A stretch of DNA of 64,000 bases from Paenibacillus elgii NBRC 100335 (lineage in GTDB: Bacteria; Bacillota; Bacilli; Paenibacillales; NBRC-103111): positions 1-64,000 of the forward strand of contig NZ_BIMB01000006.1 of assembly GCF_004000865.1 (NCBI RefSeq). The letters are read 5' to 3'. Shown in pieces: positions 34,621 to 43,063 of the stretch. Both the position numbers and the translations under genes were made by a program. Position 1 is the first letter of the stretch; each line of letters starts with the position of its first letter. The notes beneath the pieces are model-generated. The model saw only the letters and a list, made by a program, of their open reading frames with translations, had not been told where the DNA came from and ran no database searches.

Positions 34621-35835
34621 ATGACACCGCAACAGGTCGTCCTCCGTTTGGGGGAATTGACGCTTAAAGGACGCAACCGCCACCGGTTCGAGCAAGCGGT
34701 TTTGCAGCAGCTGAAACGGGTATTGCGTCCTTGGGGAGCCATCAAGTATGAAAAAGAATTCGGGCGAATTACGCTGCATTTGAACGGTACGCCTTACGAA
34801 GCGGTGCACGAGCCGCTCAAGACGGTATTCGGCATAGTGTCGTTCAGCCCCGTGCTTACGACGGAATTGGAGCTGGAGCGCGTGCAGGAAACGGCGCTCA
34901 TGGCGATGCGGGCCATGGACACGCAGCCGCGAACGTTCAAGGTCAGCGTGCGCCGCGTGAACAAAAGCTTTCCGCACGATTCGCAAGAGATGAACCGGCT
35001 TGTCGGAGGCTATGTCTTAAGGGCTATGCCCGACCTGAAAGTGGACGTGCACCGGCCGGAAGCGGAGCTGAAAGTCGAGCTTCGCGAACGGCAAGCGCTC
35101 GTATACAGCCAAGTAGACCGGGGCGCCGGCGGGTTTCCGCTCGGCACGAACGGTAAAGCGGTGCTCATGCTGTCCGGGGGCATCGACAGTCCGGTAGCGG
35201 GCTATTTGGCCATGCGCCAAGGGCTGGCTGTGGAAGCTGTCCATTTTCACAGCTATCCTTACACCAGCGAAAGATCGCAAGAGAAAGTGAAGGAGCTGGT
35301 TCGGAAGCTTGCCGTATACGCCGGGCCGATCAAGCTGCACATGGTGCCGTTCACGAGCGTGCAGACCAAGATTCACGAGACGTACCGGGAAAATCTGCTG
35401 ATCACGGTGCTGCGCAGAGCCATGATGCGGATCGCAGAGAAGCTGGCCGAGGCGAATGGGGCGGGCGCGATCGTTACCGGGGAAAGCTTGGGACAAGTGG
35501 CAAGCCAAACGCTGGCCAGCATGAATGCCATCGGCCGGGCCGTGCACCTTCCGTTGATCCGTCCGCTCGTTTGTATGGAAAAGCTGGAAATTATCCGCCT
35601 CGCCGAGGTGATTGATTCGTACGAAGTATCCATTTTGCCTTATGAGGATTGCTGCACGTTGTTTTTGCCGCCAAGTCCGAGCACTAACCCGAACTTGAAG
35701 GTTGTCGAAAGCATCGAAGAGGGAATGCCCTGGCTTCAGGAAGAAATGGATGAAGCGGTGCGGAATACGGAAACCCTATGGATAGATACGGACCGTCGGG
35801 CGGAACAAGAAGATCGATTCTCCTCTTTTTTCTAG
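34621..35835 (+). CDS. thiI: tRNA 4-thiouridine synthase ThiI
   Basis: This protein of 404 residues has an N-terminal ferredoxin-like domain, a THUMP RNA-binding domain (about residues 60-165) and an adenylating PP-loop SGGIDS (185-190). It makes s4U8 in tRNA. It lacks the C-terminal rhodanese domain of E. coli ThiI, as usual in Bacillales, so the desulfurase encoded just upstream must hand over sulfur directly. The start ATG has CGGAGG about six bases before it, within the end of the desulfurase gene. Confidence 0.97.
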   Translation: MTPQQVVLRLGELTLKGRNRHRFEQAVLQQLKRVLRPWGAIKYEKEFGRITLHLNGTPYEAVHEPLKTVFGIVSFSPVLTTELELERVQETALMAMRAMDTQPRTFKVSVRRVNKSFPHDSQEMNRLVGGYVLRAMPDLKVDVHRPEAELKVELRERQALVYSQVDRGAGGFPLGTNGKAVLMLSGGIDSPVAGYLAMRQGLAVEAVHFHSYPYTSERSQEKVKELVRKLAVYAGPIKLHMVPFTSVQTKIHETYRENLLITVLRRAMMRIAEKLAEANGAGAIVTGESLGQVASQTLASMNAIGRAVHLPLIRPLVCMEKLEIIRLAEVIDSYEVSILPYEDCCTLFLPPSPSTNPNLKVVESIEEGMPWLQEEMDEAVRNTETLWIDTDRRAEQEDRFSSFF

Positions 35836-35898
35836 ATTATCCTATGCCATCGTTCGCCGGACTCCAGATCGAATTGAATGAGATGGAGGGTAACGACC

Positions 35899-36567
35899 AT
35901 GCTGGATTGGTTCATTTTGTTTCTCCAAATTATGCTGATCAATATCGTGCTGAGCGGCGACAATGCCGTCGTCATTGCTTTGGCGAGTAAAAATTTGCCT
36001 TTGCATCAGCGAAAGCAGGCGATTTGGTGGGGGGCCTTCGGGGCGATCGCCCTGCGGGTCGTGCTCACCGTTATTGCCGTCTATGTCTTGAAGGTGCCGT
36101 TCATTCAAGCGCTCGGCTCGGTGCTGCTGCTCTGGATTGCCATCAAGCTGCTGATCGACGAAGAGGATCATTCCAACGTGAAGCAAGCGGCTACCCTCGG
36201 CAAAGCGGTCAGCACGATTATTTTGGCCGATTTCGTCATGAGCCTCGACAACGTATTGGCCATTGCAGCCAAAGCGAAGGGAGAGGTCGGAGTAATCATT
36301 CTCGGGATCGGGCTTAGCATTCCGATCATCGTCTGGGGGAGCACCTTGGTCGTCAATTTGCTGAAGCGGTACCCCATTTTCGTTTATTTGGGAGCCGGCA
36401 TTCTTGGCTATACCGCAGGGGAGATGTTTATCGCCGACGAGGAACTGGCAACCAGACTGCTCGGGGATACTTCGCATTATGTGCTGCCGATCGTCACGAC
36501 GTTGATCGTACTTGCATCCGGCGTGCTTAAGAAATGGGTGTTCCGGCCGCGTCAACGGCATACTTAG
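35899..36567 (+). CDS. TerC family membrane protein (YjbE type)
   Basis: This integral membrane protein of 222 residues has about seven helices. It has TerC motifs: INIVLSGDNAVVIALAS and ADFVMSLDNVLAIAA, where the acidic Asp-Asn pairs sit in membrane segments. YjbE/TerC proteins are linked to manganese export or metal loading of exported enzymes. ATG 35899 has GGAGGG upstream. I see no yybP-ykoY manganese riboswitch in the 63 bases before it. Confidence 0.92.
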   Translation: MLDWFILFLQIMLINIVLSGDNAVVIALASKNLPLHQRKQAIWWGAFGAIALRVVLTVIAVYVLKVPFIQALGSVLLLWIAIKLLIDEEDHSNVKQAATLGKAVSTIILADFVMSLDNVLAIAAKAKGEVGVIILGIGLSIPIIVWGSTLVVNLLKRYPIFVYLGAGILGYTAGEMFIADEELATRLLGDTSHYVLPIVTTLIVLASGVLKKWVFRPRQRHT

Positions 36568-36646
36568 CGTGCTGGCGGACTTCGGAAACGCCGCTTTCCA
36601 GTCATGAAAAGGTATTGTAAATAATCGGTTAATCCTGCAAGCTATC

Positions 36647-36720
36647 TTGCGTTTTGCGGCATCTGCACGTATAATAAAGTGTGAATTGTAGCGTCGGCGC
36701 TTACGTCCGACGCTTCTTTT
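36647..36720 (+). promoter_or_regulatory. typA promoter and leader hairpin
   Basis: TTGCGT (36647-36652) and TATAAT (36670-36675) are 17 bases apart. The transcript would begin near 36682 and meet a hairpin GCGTCGG (36691-36697) with CCGACGC (36707-36713) followed by TTCTTTT, a terminator-like element about 70 bases before typA. Confidence 0.6.
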
Positions 36721-36791
36721 GTGAACGGGCTGCGCTCCGGCAACAAGGAGCACGATTTTAGCCAAATTCAAAGAGAGGATTTTGAGACTAC

Positions 36792-38633
36792 ATGCATTCG
36801 AGAGACAAAATTCGTAATATCGCCATCATCGCCCACGTCGACCACGGCAAAACAACGCTGGTGGATAAGCTGCTTCAGCAATCCGGAACGTTCCGGGAAA
36901 ACGAGGCGGTGCAGGAACGCGCCATGGACTCGAACGATATCGAACGGGAACGCGGCATTACCATTTTGGCGAAAAATACGGCCATCCAATACAAGGACTA
37001 CTTGATCAATATCGTCGATACCCCGGGCCACGCCGACTTCGGCGGCGAAGTGGAACGGATTATGAAAATGGTCGACGGCGTACTGCTTGTCGTCGATGCC
37101 TTTGAAGGAACGATGCCGCAGACGAAATTCGTTCTGCGCAAAGCGCTGGAACAGCATTTGACGCCGATCGTCGTCGTCAATAAAATCGACCGTCCGAACG
37201 CCAGACCGGCCGAAGTGGTCGATGAAGTGCTCGATCTGTTCATCGAACTGGGAGCGGACGACAACCAGCTTGACTTCCCGGTCGTTTACGCATCGGGTCT
37301 TATGGGAATGTCGAGCCTGAACCCGGAAAAGCTGAGCGAAAACATGCAGGACCTCTACGATACGATCGTCAGCCATATCCCGGCACCGACCGAGAAGGTC
37401 GACGAGCCTCTGCAGTTTCTGGTTACGCTCATGGATTATAACGAATATTTGGGCCGGATCGCCATCGGCCGCGTAAACCGTGGAGTGGTGCGTCAAGGTC
37501 AGCCGATTGCGGTCATCAACCGCGAAGGACAAGTGAAGCAAGCTCGCGTCGAGAAGCTTTTCGGCTTCCAGGGCTTGAAGCGCATCGAGATCGAAGAGGC
37601 CGGCGCGGGCGATATCATCGCGATCTCCGGGATCAAGGACATCAATATCGGCGAAACGTTGGCCGACCCGGCGAACCCTGAAGCGCTGCCGGTGCTCAAG
37701 ATCGACGAGCCGACGCTCCAGATGACGTTCCTTGTCAACAACAGCCCGTTTGCGGGCCGCGAAGGAAAATGGGTAACGAGCCGCAAGCTGCGCGAGCGTC
37801 TGTTCAAGGAGCTGGAGACCGACGTCAGCCTTCGCGTCGATGAAACGGACAGCCCCGACGCGTTTATCGTATCCGGCCGTGGCGAGCTGCATCTCGGCAT
37901 CTTGATCGAAAATATGCGCCGCGAAGGATTCGAACTGCAAGTATCGAAGCCGGAAGTCATTATTCGTATGATCGACGGCCAAAAAATGGAGCCGATCGAG
38001 CGTCTTATTATCGATTTGCCGGAAGACAGCATGGGCTCCGTGATGGAAAGCCTCGGGACGCGTAAAGCCGAGATGGTCAATATGATCAACAACGGCTCCG
38101 GCAACGTTCGTCTGGAGTTTCTCATTCCGGCCCGCGGCTTGATCGGGTACCGGACCTACTTCCTGACGCTAACCCGCGGCTACGGCGTTATGAACCACGC
38201 GTTTGACAGCTACGGTCCGTATGCGGGCAGCGGCGTGGGCGGACGTCATGAAGGTGTGCTGATCTCAAGCGAGACAGGTACTTCCACATTCTATGGTATG
38301 CTATCGGTCGAAGACCGCGGTACGCTGTTCCTGGAACCAGGCACGGAGGTCTACGAAGGCATGATCGTTGGCGAGCACAACCGCGATAACGACATCATCG
38401 TAAACATTTGCAAAGAAAAACAGTTGACGAACGTCCGTTCGGCAACGAAAGAAGATACGGTCAAAATGAAAACGCCGAGGCTCTATTCGATGGAGCAGGC
38501 GCTCGAATATTTGAATGACGACGAATATTGCGAAATTACGCCGAAATCGATTCGCCTTCGCAAAAAAATATTGAACAAAGGCGAGCGCGAACGTTTCGAA
38601 AAGCAGCGTAAAATGGCGGAAGCCAATGCTTAA
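36792..38633 (+). CDS. typA: Translational GTPase TypA/BipA
   Basis: This ribosome-binding GTPase of 613 residues is related to EF-G and acts in stress and low-temperature ribosome assembly. It has G1 [14 protein letters not shown], the switch [13 protein letters not shown]3 [15 protein letters not shown]4 [10 protein letters not shown], then EF-G-like domains III and V and the TypA-specific C-terminus. The promoter with leader hairpin lies upstream and ylaH follows, matching B. subtilis ylaG-ylaH. Confidence 0.97.
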   Translation: MHSRDKIRNIAIIAHVDHGKTTLVDKLLQQSGTFRENEAVQERAMDSNDIERERGITILAKNTAIQYKDYLINIVDTPGHADFGGEVERIMKMVDGVLLVVDAFEGTMPQTKFVLRKALEQHLTPIVVVNKIDRPNARPAEVVDEVLDLFIELGADDNQLDFPVVYASGLMGMSSLNPEKLSENMQDLYDTIVSHIPAPTEKVDEPLQFLVTLMDYNEYLGRIAIGRVNRGVVRQGQPIAVINREGQVKQARVEKLFGFQGLKRIEIEEAGAGDIIAISGIKDINIGETLADPANPEALPVLKIDEPTLQMTFLVNNSPFAGREGKWVTSRKLRERLFKELETDVSLRVDETDSPDAFIVSGRGELHLGILIENMRREGFELQVSKPEVIIRMIDGQKMEPIERLIIDLPEDSMGSVMESLGTRKAEMVNMINNGSGNVRLEFLIPARGLIGYRTYFLTLTRGYGVMNHAFDSYGPYAGSGVGGRHEGVLISSETGTSTFYGMLSVEDRGTLFLEPGTEVYEGMIVGEHNRDNDIIVNICKEKQLTNVRSATKEDTVKMKTPRLYSMEQALEYLNDDEYCEITPKSIRLRKKILNKGERERFEKQRKMAEANA

Positions 38634-38657
38634 TTCAACTCAATAAAGAAGACGCGG

Positions 38658-38687
38658 GAAAGCTCTGAGCAATCGGAGCTTTCTTTG
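38658..38687 (+). terminator. Terminator-like hairpin typA-ylaH
   Basis: GAAAGCTC (38658-38665) pairs with GAGCTTTC (38676-38683), with a short T-rich end. It may reduce read-through into ylaH. Confidence 0.6.
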
Positions 38688-38714
38688 CAAGTCTACATAA
38701 AAAGGAGGATTCCG

Positions 38715-38987
38715 ATGCTCGAATGGCTGAGGGCGCATCCGTTTGTGACATGGATCATCATCTTCGTGCTGATTACTTACGTGTACAATAAAGTATTCAA
38801 GACGCGGAAGCTGCCGATTTTGAAAGACGCTATCATTTACCTAATGCTGGCTCTCGGATCGGGGATGCTGTTGTTCTTTCAACTGGCGGGGCTGCCGATC
38901 GTACTCAGCCTGACCGTGGCGGTCGTTTTGATGCTGATGGTGCGGATTCGCTACTACGTTCAGGAGCGGGAAAACCGCAAATCGTAA
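38715..38987 (+). CDS. ylaH: YlaH-like membrane protein
   Basis: This protein of 90 residues has two to three membrane helices (WIIIFVLITYVYNKVF, YLMLALGSGMLLFFQLAG, VLSLTVAVVLMLMV) and a short charged tail. ATG 38715 has AAAGGAGG seven bases upstream. Position after typA and the layout match B. subtilis YlaH. Function unknown. Confidence 0.88.
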   Translation: MLEWLRAHPFVTWIIIFVLITYVYNKVFKTRKLPILKDAIIYLMLALGSGMLLFFQLAGLPIVLSLTVAVVLMLMVRIRYYVQERENRKS

Positions 38988-39016
38988 GGGCTCGGCCCGA
39001 TGGAGGTGCTTGGCTG

Positions 39017-39487
39017 ATGTCGGACTTCTGGCTAGTCCCCTTGTCATGGAACGGGGAAACGGCTGTGCTTGGCGGGGGAAGGCTCCGGCTAGAGCCCGAG
39101 GACCTCAGGATGCGTTTCCTGGAAACGATGGGACGAATCCACCCGCGGCTGTTGATGATGTTCAAAGCGCATTTGCTGCCGGAGGACGAGTCGGGCGAGG
39201 TCTGCGGTACGGAGGAGCTCCCGTTCGCACTCGCGCAATCCGGCGATATTCGATTGTCCGCCGCTGAGTCTTCGGAAGCTATGAACGATGATGCGGGTGA
39301 ACATCCGACCTGGCGGCTATCCCATTGTGCCGAAGCGTATTTGAATCGGATACTGACGGCACGTGAGGCGGCAGCGCTGCTCCGGCAAGCCGAAGCCGAT
39401 CCGGAGTCGGAGGCGGAGCGCTGGCTGGATGCCATGCGGACATGGACGGCAGGCGGCCGTCAAGTGATTTTGCTGAGAGAGGACTGA
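39017..39487 (+). CDS. Hypothetical protein, unrecognised
   Basis: This protein of 156 residues is soluble, acidic and Trp-containing (FWLVPLSWNGETAVLGGG at the start; EAERWLDAMRTWTAGG near the end). No signal peptide, no membrane helix and no motif I can name. The start ATG 39017 has GGAGG upstream. It lies 29 bases after ylaH and 6 bases before the next small gene, so the three are probably one transcript. I do not know its family; B. subtilis has the zinc-ribbon gene ylaI at about this place, and this is not it. Confidence 0.7.
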   Translation: MSDFWLVPLSWNGETAVLGGGRLRLEPEDLRMRFLETMGRIHPRLLMMFKAHLLPEDESGEVCGTEELPFALAQSGDIRLSAAESSEAMNDDAGEHPTWRLSHCAEAYLNRILTAREAAALLRQAEADPESEAERWLDAMRTWTAGGRQVILLRED

Positions 39488-39493
39488 GGGCTT

Positions 39494-39769
39494 GTGAATT
39501 TACAGGATGCGGTGTTCAATTGGCTGCAGATCAGCATTGTGGCGGAGGCCCGGCCGGTCGACATGGCAGCATCGGAAACGAGAGATTTTTTTGAAACGAT
39601 CCTGCGGGAGGATCATCATCTCGAGCGGTTCGTCCGTACGGCCGATGAAGAGACCTATACCGTGGAGTACGAAGAGGCCGGAGGCGTCCGTCATACGAAA
39701 AGGTTCGACCGCGAGCTCGCCGAACAGCTTTTAACGGACATTAACTCCAATCCGAAATACAATGATTGA
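39494..39769 (+). CDS. Hypothetical small acidic protein
   Basis: This protein of 91 residues is soluble and acidic (QDAVFNWLQISIVAEARP, then ETILREDHHLERFVR). GTG 39494 is the start, seven bases after the preceding stop and with GAGAGGA upstream at a suitable distance. No family recognised. The tight spacing suggests that it works with the preceding gene. A hairpin (39782-39817) without a T-run follows. Confidence 0.7.
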   Translation: MNLQDAVFNWLQISIVAEARPVDMAASETRDFFETILREDHHLERFVRTADEETYTVEYEEAGGVRHTKRFDRELAEQLLTDINSNPKYND

Positions 39770-39859
39770 CATATAACCCCGGACGATGAGATACAATAAA
39801 ATATCATTGTCCGAAGGGAGTGTCCGTGATAACTGCTGGTAGCTGTTACCTAGCCCGTA

Positions 39860-39868
39860 TGCTATAAT
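39860..39868 (+). promoter_or_regulatory. Extended -10 promoter element
   Basis: TGCTATAAT (39860-39868) is an extended -10 box about 41 bases before the next gene. The -35 region (around 39840) is not well conserved, as allowed for extended -10 promoters. Confidence 0.55.
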
Positions 39869-39909
39869 GGTCTTAGATTCGGAGACAAACCTTTACAGGA
39901 GGGGAACCT

Positions 39910-40362
39910 ATGGCCGAAACGATCATAGCCTTGTCGGAACAGCTCTTCGATCTACTCCAAAAGGATTCGTTTGCTCTTTTGAGCACGATCGATCATGAAA
40001 CCGGTTCGCCTGCGACAAACGCCATTTCGTGGCTATTCGCTAAAGACCGGACGACGGTTCGTTTTGCCGTCGACCAGCGTTCGCGCATTTTGACGAACAT
40101 CAAGCAGCATGCGCATGTAAATTTGACGGTTATCGGCGCCGGCTCCGTCTTCGTGATTTACGGAAGCGCGCGTCAGGTTGCCGAAGCTCTTGACGGGGTT
40201 CCGTTCAAGCTGGCTTGCTATGATATTGACATTGCTTCGGTGCGCGATGCGATGTTCTACGGAGCGCGCATTTCCGTTGCCCCTGAATATGAAAAAACGT
40301 ACGACAAGCGTGCCGCTGAGAAGCTGGACACGCAAGTGTTCGACGCGATGCAAAAAGCCTAA
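39910..40362 (+). CDS. Pyridoxamine 5'-phosphate oxidase-fold protein
   Basis: This protein of 150 residues has the FMN-binding split-barrel fold: DSFALLSTIDHETGSPATNAISWLFA, then TVRFAVDQRSRILTNI and NLTVIGAGSVFVIYGSARQV. Family members bind FMN, F420 or heme; this short form may be a flavin reductase or a general stress protein, similar in placement to B. subtilis ylaL. The reaction is not known. It has its own extended -10 promoter and AGGAGGGG ribosome binding site, and overlaps its terminator. Confidence 0.85.
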   Translation: MAETIIALSEQLFDLLQKDSFALLSTIDHETGSPATNAISWLFAKDRTTVRFAVDQRSRILTNIKQHAHVNLTVIGAGSVFVIYGSARQVAEALDGVPFKLACYDIDIASVRDAMFYGARISVAPEYEKTYDKRAAEKLDTQVFDAMQKA

Positions 40363-40388
40363 GACCGTTTGACGTCCTAGGCTTTTTT
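40352..40388. terminator. Bidirectional terminator
   Basis: AAAAAGCCTA (40352-40361) pairs with TAGGCTTTTT (40378-40387). It overlaps the end of the oxidase-fold gene and faces the convergent lipoprotein gene. Confidence 0.85.
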
Positions 40389-40432
40389 TCCACCTCAAAA
40401 GACCGGTACAGATTGCTGCCTGGAACTGCGGA

Positions 40433-40960
40433 TTACCTTTGAGCGGGCGGATGCGATTGCAGCGGATTCACGTCACGCGGCATCTGCGGAACGATTCTCC
40501 CGATAATGGCGGCCATTTCCTCAGCGAAGCCGTTGATCGGTCTACCGTTCATCGCTTGCTGCCTTATGTTCCACAAGCGCTGGTTCAAATCCATATCCGC
40601 GGTTACTAACGCATCCACTCCGTATGGATCTTTTTTGAGCGCCTCCGCGACAGACAGCTTGATCGTTCCGACTTTCGCGCGGTCCATGGCAGGCGGGACG
40701 TTGATTCCCACGACGGCCGTGTTGCCGAAGACGACGCAGTTGGCGCTCTCCACATTCGGCACGCTGACGGCGATTTGCTCCAGCCTGTGGGCTACGGCGC
40801 GGGGGTCCTGAATTTCTTTTTTCTGCGGTGCCGTTTGCTTCACTTGTACTTGCCGGTTCGCATCGGCGGTCTGCGAGGGGGCAGCTCCATTTTTTGGTGC
40901 TTGGTTACATCCTGACACGACAGCGGACAACATCAAGAGGGTCACGACAAACATTTTCAT
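40433..40960 (-). CDS. ylaJ: YhcN/YlaJ family sporulation lipoprotein
   Basis: This lipoprotein has 175 residues, with the lipobox VVSGC after a short hydrophobic signal. The mature part matches the YhcN/YlaJ family: ANCVVFGNTAVVGINVPPA, then DPYGVDALVTADMDLNQRL. Members accumulate in the inner spore membrane and affect germination. I chose ATG 40960; two TTG codons lie just upstream and AAAGGA is about nine bases before the ATG. It is divergent from ylaK, which is unlike B. subtilis where ylaJ and ylaK point the same way. Confidence 0.9.
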   Translation of the reverse strand: MKMFVVTLLMLSAVVSGCNQAPKNGAAPSQTADANRQVQVKQTAPQKKEIQDPRAVAHRLEQIAVSVPNVESANCVVFGNTAVVGINVPPAMDRAKVGTIKLSVAEALKKDPYGVDALVTADMDLNQRLWNIRQQAMNGRPINGFAEEMAAIIGRIVPQMPRDVNPLQSHPPAQR

Positions 40961-41066
40961 CAACAATCGTCCTTTCTTTTCGTCATCGGCTTTGGCTAGT
41001 TTGTCCTGACGGGGAAATTCCTATGTATCGAGCCGAACCAACCACCGAACCTGGGAGGGACTCATG

Positions 41067-42401
41067 ATGAAAAAAATTTATGTGCTGGATACCAATGTGC
41101 TGCTGCAGGACCCGAACGCGATTTACGCTTTTGAAGATAACGATATTATTATTCCGGCGGTCGTCTTGGAGGAAATCGACTCCAAGAAACGCAACGCCGA
41201 CGAACTGGGGCGCAATGCGCGCCAAATTTCCCGGATGCTCGATGGGCTCCGCAGCGACGGCCAACTGTTTGAAGGCATCGGGCTTCCCGGCGGCGGAAGC
41301 CTGAAGGTGGAGCTGAACCATCGGAGCTTTGCGAAGCTGCAGGAAGTGTTCGCCGAAGTGACGAACGACAACCGCATTTTGGCGGTGGCACTAAATTATT
41401 TGCTGGAAGAGAAGGAAAAATCCGACCCGAAGCCGGTTATTCTGGTCAGCAAGGACGTGCTCGTCCGGATCAAAGCCGACGTGCTGGGCATTACAGCACA
41501 AGATTATTTGACGGACCGGGTCGTGAACGTGGCCGGAGACATTTACACCGGGCAGTTGACCTTGCTGGTGCACCCTTCGGTTATCGACGAGTTTTACACG
41601 TACCGCTATTTAAGCATCAATTCGCTGCAGCTCGGCTATGCGCTTCATCCGCACGAATTCGTCATTCTGAAAGACGAGATGGGTACCAGCAAGTCGGCAC
41701 TGCTTAAAGTGAATGCCGACGGGAAGAAGCTGGAGCCGCTTTATCTTAGCAACGATCCGATCTGGGGAATCGCGGCGCGGAATGCCCAGCAGCGGATGGC
41801 CCTCGAGCTTCTGCTTAACGACGATATTCCGCTGGTCACGCTGACGGGCAAAGCAGGCACGGGGAAAACGCTACTGACGCTTGCTGCAGGCTTATTGAAG
41901 GTCGAGGACGAAAGAAAGTATAAGAAGCTGCTGATTGCCCGTCCCGTCGTTCCGATGGGTAAGGACATCGGGTACTTGCCGGGAGAAAAAGAAGAAAAGC
42001 TGCGGCCGTGGATGCAGCCGATCTACGATAATTTGGAGTATTTGTTCGATACGAAAAAGCCGGGCGATATCGATAAAATATTGGCGGGGCTCGGCAGCAT
42101 TCAAGTCGAGGCGCTGACCTACATCCGCGGGAGGTCCATTCCCGGGCAATTCATCATCATCGACGAAGCGCAGAACCTGTCCAAGCACGAGGTGAAAACG
42201 ATCGTTTCTCGTGTGGGCGCGGGCAGCAAGATCGTTCTGCTGGGCGATCCCGAGCAGATCGACCACCCATATCTGGATGCGTCGAGCAACGGCCTTACGT
42301 ATGTTGTAGAGCGCTTTAAGGAGCAAACGATCAGTGGACACATCATGCTGGAGCGCGGGGAGCGCTCGCATCTGGCGCAGCTAGCCGCCGATTTGCTGTA
42401 A
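41067..42401 (+). CDS. ylaK: PhoH2-type PIN-PhoH ATPase (YlaK)
   Basis: This protein of about 444 residues joins an N-terminal PIN ribonuclease domain (YVLDTNVLLQDP, then VVLEEIDSKKRN and DNRILAVAL) to a C-terminal PhoH ATPase (Walker A GKAGTGKT 261-268, Walker B FIIIDEAQN, LLGDPEQIDHP). PhoH2 proteins unwind and cut RNA. ATG 41067 is seven bases from GGAGGG; ATG 41064 is too close. The first PhoH (12922-13884) lacks the PIN domain, so the window holds both classes. Confidence 0.95.
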   Translation: MKKIYVLDTNVLLQDPNAIYAFEDNDIIIPAVVLEEIDSKKRNADELGRNARQISRMLDGLRSDGQLFEGIGLPGGGSLKVELNHRSFAKLQEVFAEVTNDNRILAVALNYLLEEKEKSDPKPVILVSKDVLVRIKADVLGITAQDYLTDRVVNVAGDIYTGQLTLLVHPSVIDEFYTYRYLSINSLQLGYALHPHEFVILKDEMGTSKSALLKVNADGKKLEPLYLSNDPIWGIAARNAQQRMALELLLNDDIPLVTLTGKAGTGKTLLTLAAGLLKVEDERKYKKLLIARPVVPMGKDIGYLPGEKEEKLRPWMQPIYDNLEYLFDTKKPGDIDKILAGLGSIQVEALTYIRGRSIPGQFIIIDEAQNLSKHEVKTIVSRVGAGSKIVLLGDPEQIDHPYLDASSNGLTYVVERFKEQTISGHIMLERGERSHLAQLAADLL

Positions 42402-42419
42402 GGGAACCTTACCTTAATG

Positions 42420-42472
42420 AAAAAAACGGTGATGCCAACGATAGGAATCTATCGCGGCACCACCGTTTTTTG
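42420..42472. terminator. Bidirectional terminator after ylaK
   Basis: AAAAAACGGTG (42421-42431) pairs with CACCGTTTTTT (42461-42471). Inner stems TGCC/GGCA and CGATAG/CTATCG lengthen the hairpin. It faces the convergent gene at 42487. Confidence 0.9.
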
Positions 42473-42486
42473 TTGTTTCTGCGGTT

Positions 42487-43020
42487 TCACCGTTCCGGCG
42501 AATAAATCCATTCCACAGCGCCGCCGTAAGCGCGGGCAATGCCTTCCGCAAGCTCGGCCAGTTGGGCATCGACGGCGAAGGCAGAGCCGCCTCCCGGCTC
42601 CGGCCAAGCGGCAAGCAAATGTTCCTCAAGCTGAGCTTCCGCCTGCCGCGGCTCGAAGGCCCGCCCGAGCAGACCATTCGCCTCCGTCGCAGCCCGCAGC
42701 CGGAATACGGCGACGAGATCCGCATACAGGTAAACGTTCTCCAGGCGGCTGACAAAGCCGTAATCGCCGAAGGCCGGATACTTCGTGACCGGAGCCGGAA
42801 GCAGGAGCACGTTTAGCTCTTCGGAAGGAACGGCATATTGCTCTAAAATCGGCCTGAGCCGCTCCAGCTCATCCGCGGACGAAAAAATCATCAGCTCCTT
42901 GTCGCGGTCGAACAAGGCGGTCTTTCCCGCCAATGCTTTGACAATCTGGGCATAATAGCCGGCCTGCTTGTCTTCGGGCAGATCCAAGGCTGCAGCATAT
43001 TTGAGCACGGGCTCCGTCAA
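42487..43020 (-). CDS. Hypothetical protein, unrecognised
   Basis: This protein of about 177 residues is soluble and Ala/Leu/Glu-rich (LPEDKQAGYYAQIVKALAGK, then LENVYLYADLVAVFRLRAA). There is no signal or motif that I recognise. The frame is open to GTG 43029, but AAGGAG then lies too close; TTG 43020, ten bases from AGGAG, is the better start. It is followed by a terminator shared with ylaK and preceded by the secreted coiled-coil gene, with which it may be cotranscribed (35-45-base gap). Confidence 0.7.
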   Translation of the reverse strand: MTEPVLKYAAALDLPEDKQAGYYAQIVKALAGKTALFDRDKELMIFSSADELERLRPILEQYAVPSEELNVLLLPAPVTKYPAFGDYGFVSRLENVYLYADLVAVFRLRAATEANGLLGRAFEPRQAEAQLEEHLLAAWPEPGGGSAFAVDAQLAELAEGIARAYGGAVEWIYSPER

Positions 43021-43063
43021 CGTCTTCACGCTCCTTTTCTTCCGGGGCGGCTTAGCTTAAAAG

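Noticed and set aside
35836-35898. Possible manganese (yybP-ykoY) riboswitch before the TerC gene
   Set aside because: Only 63 bases are available and the conserved riboswitch core is not present.
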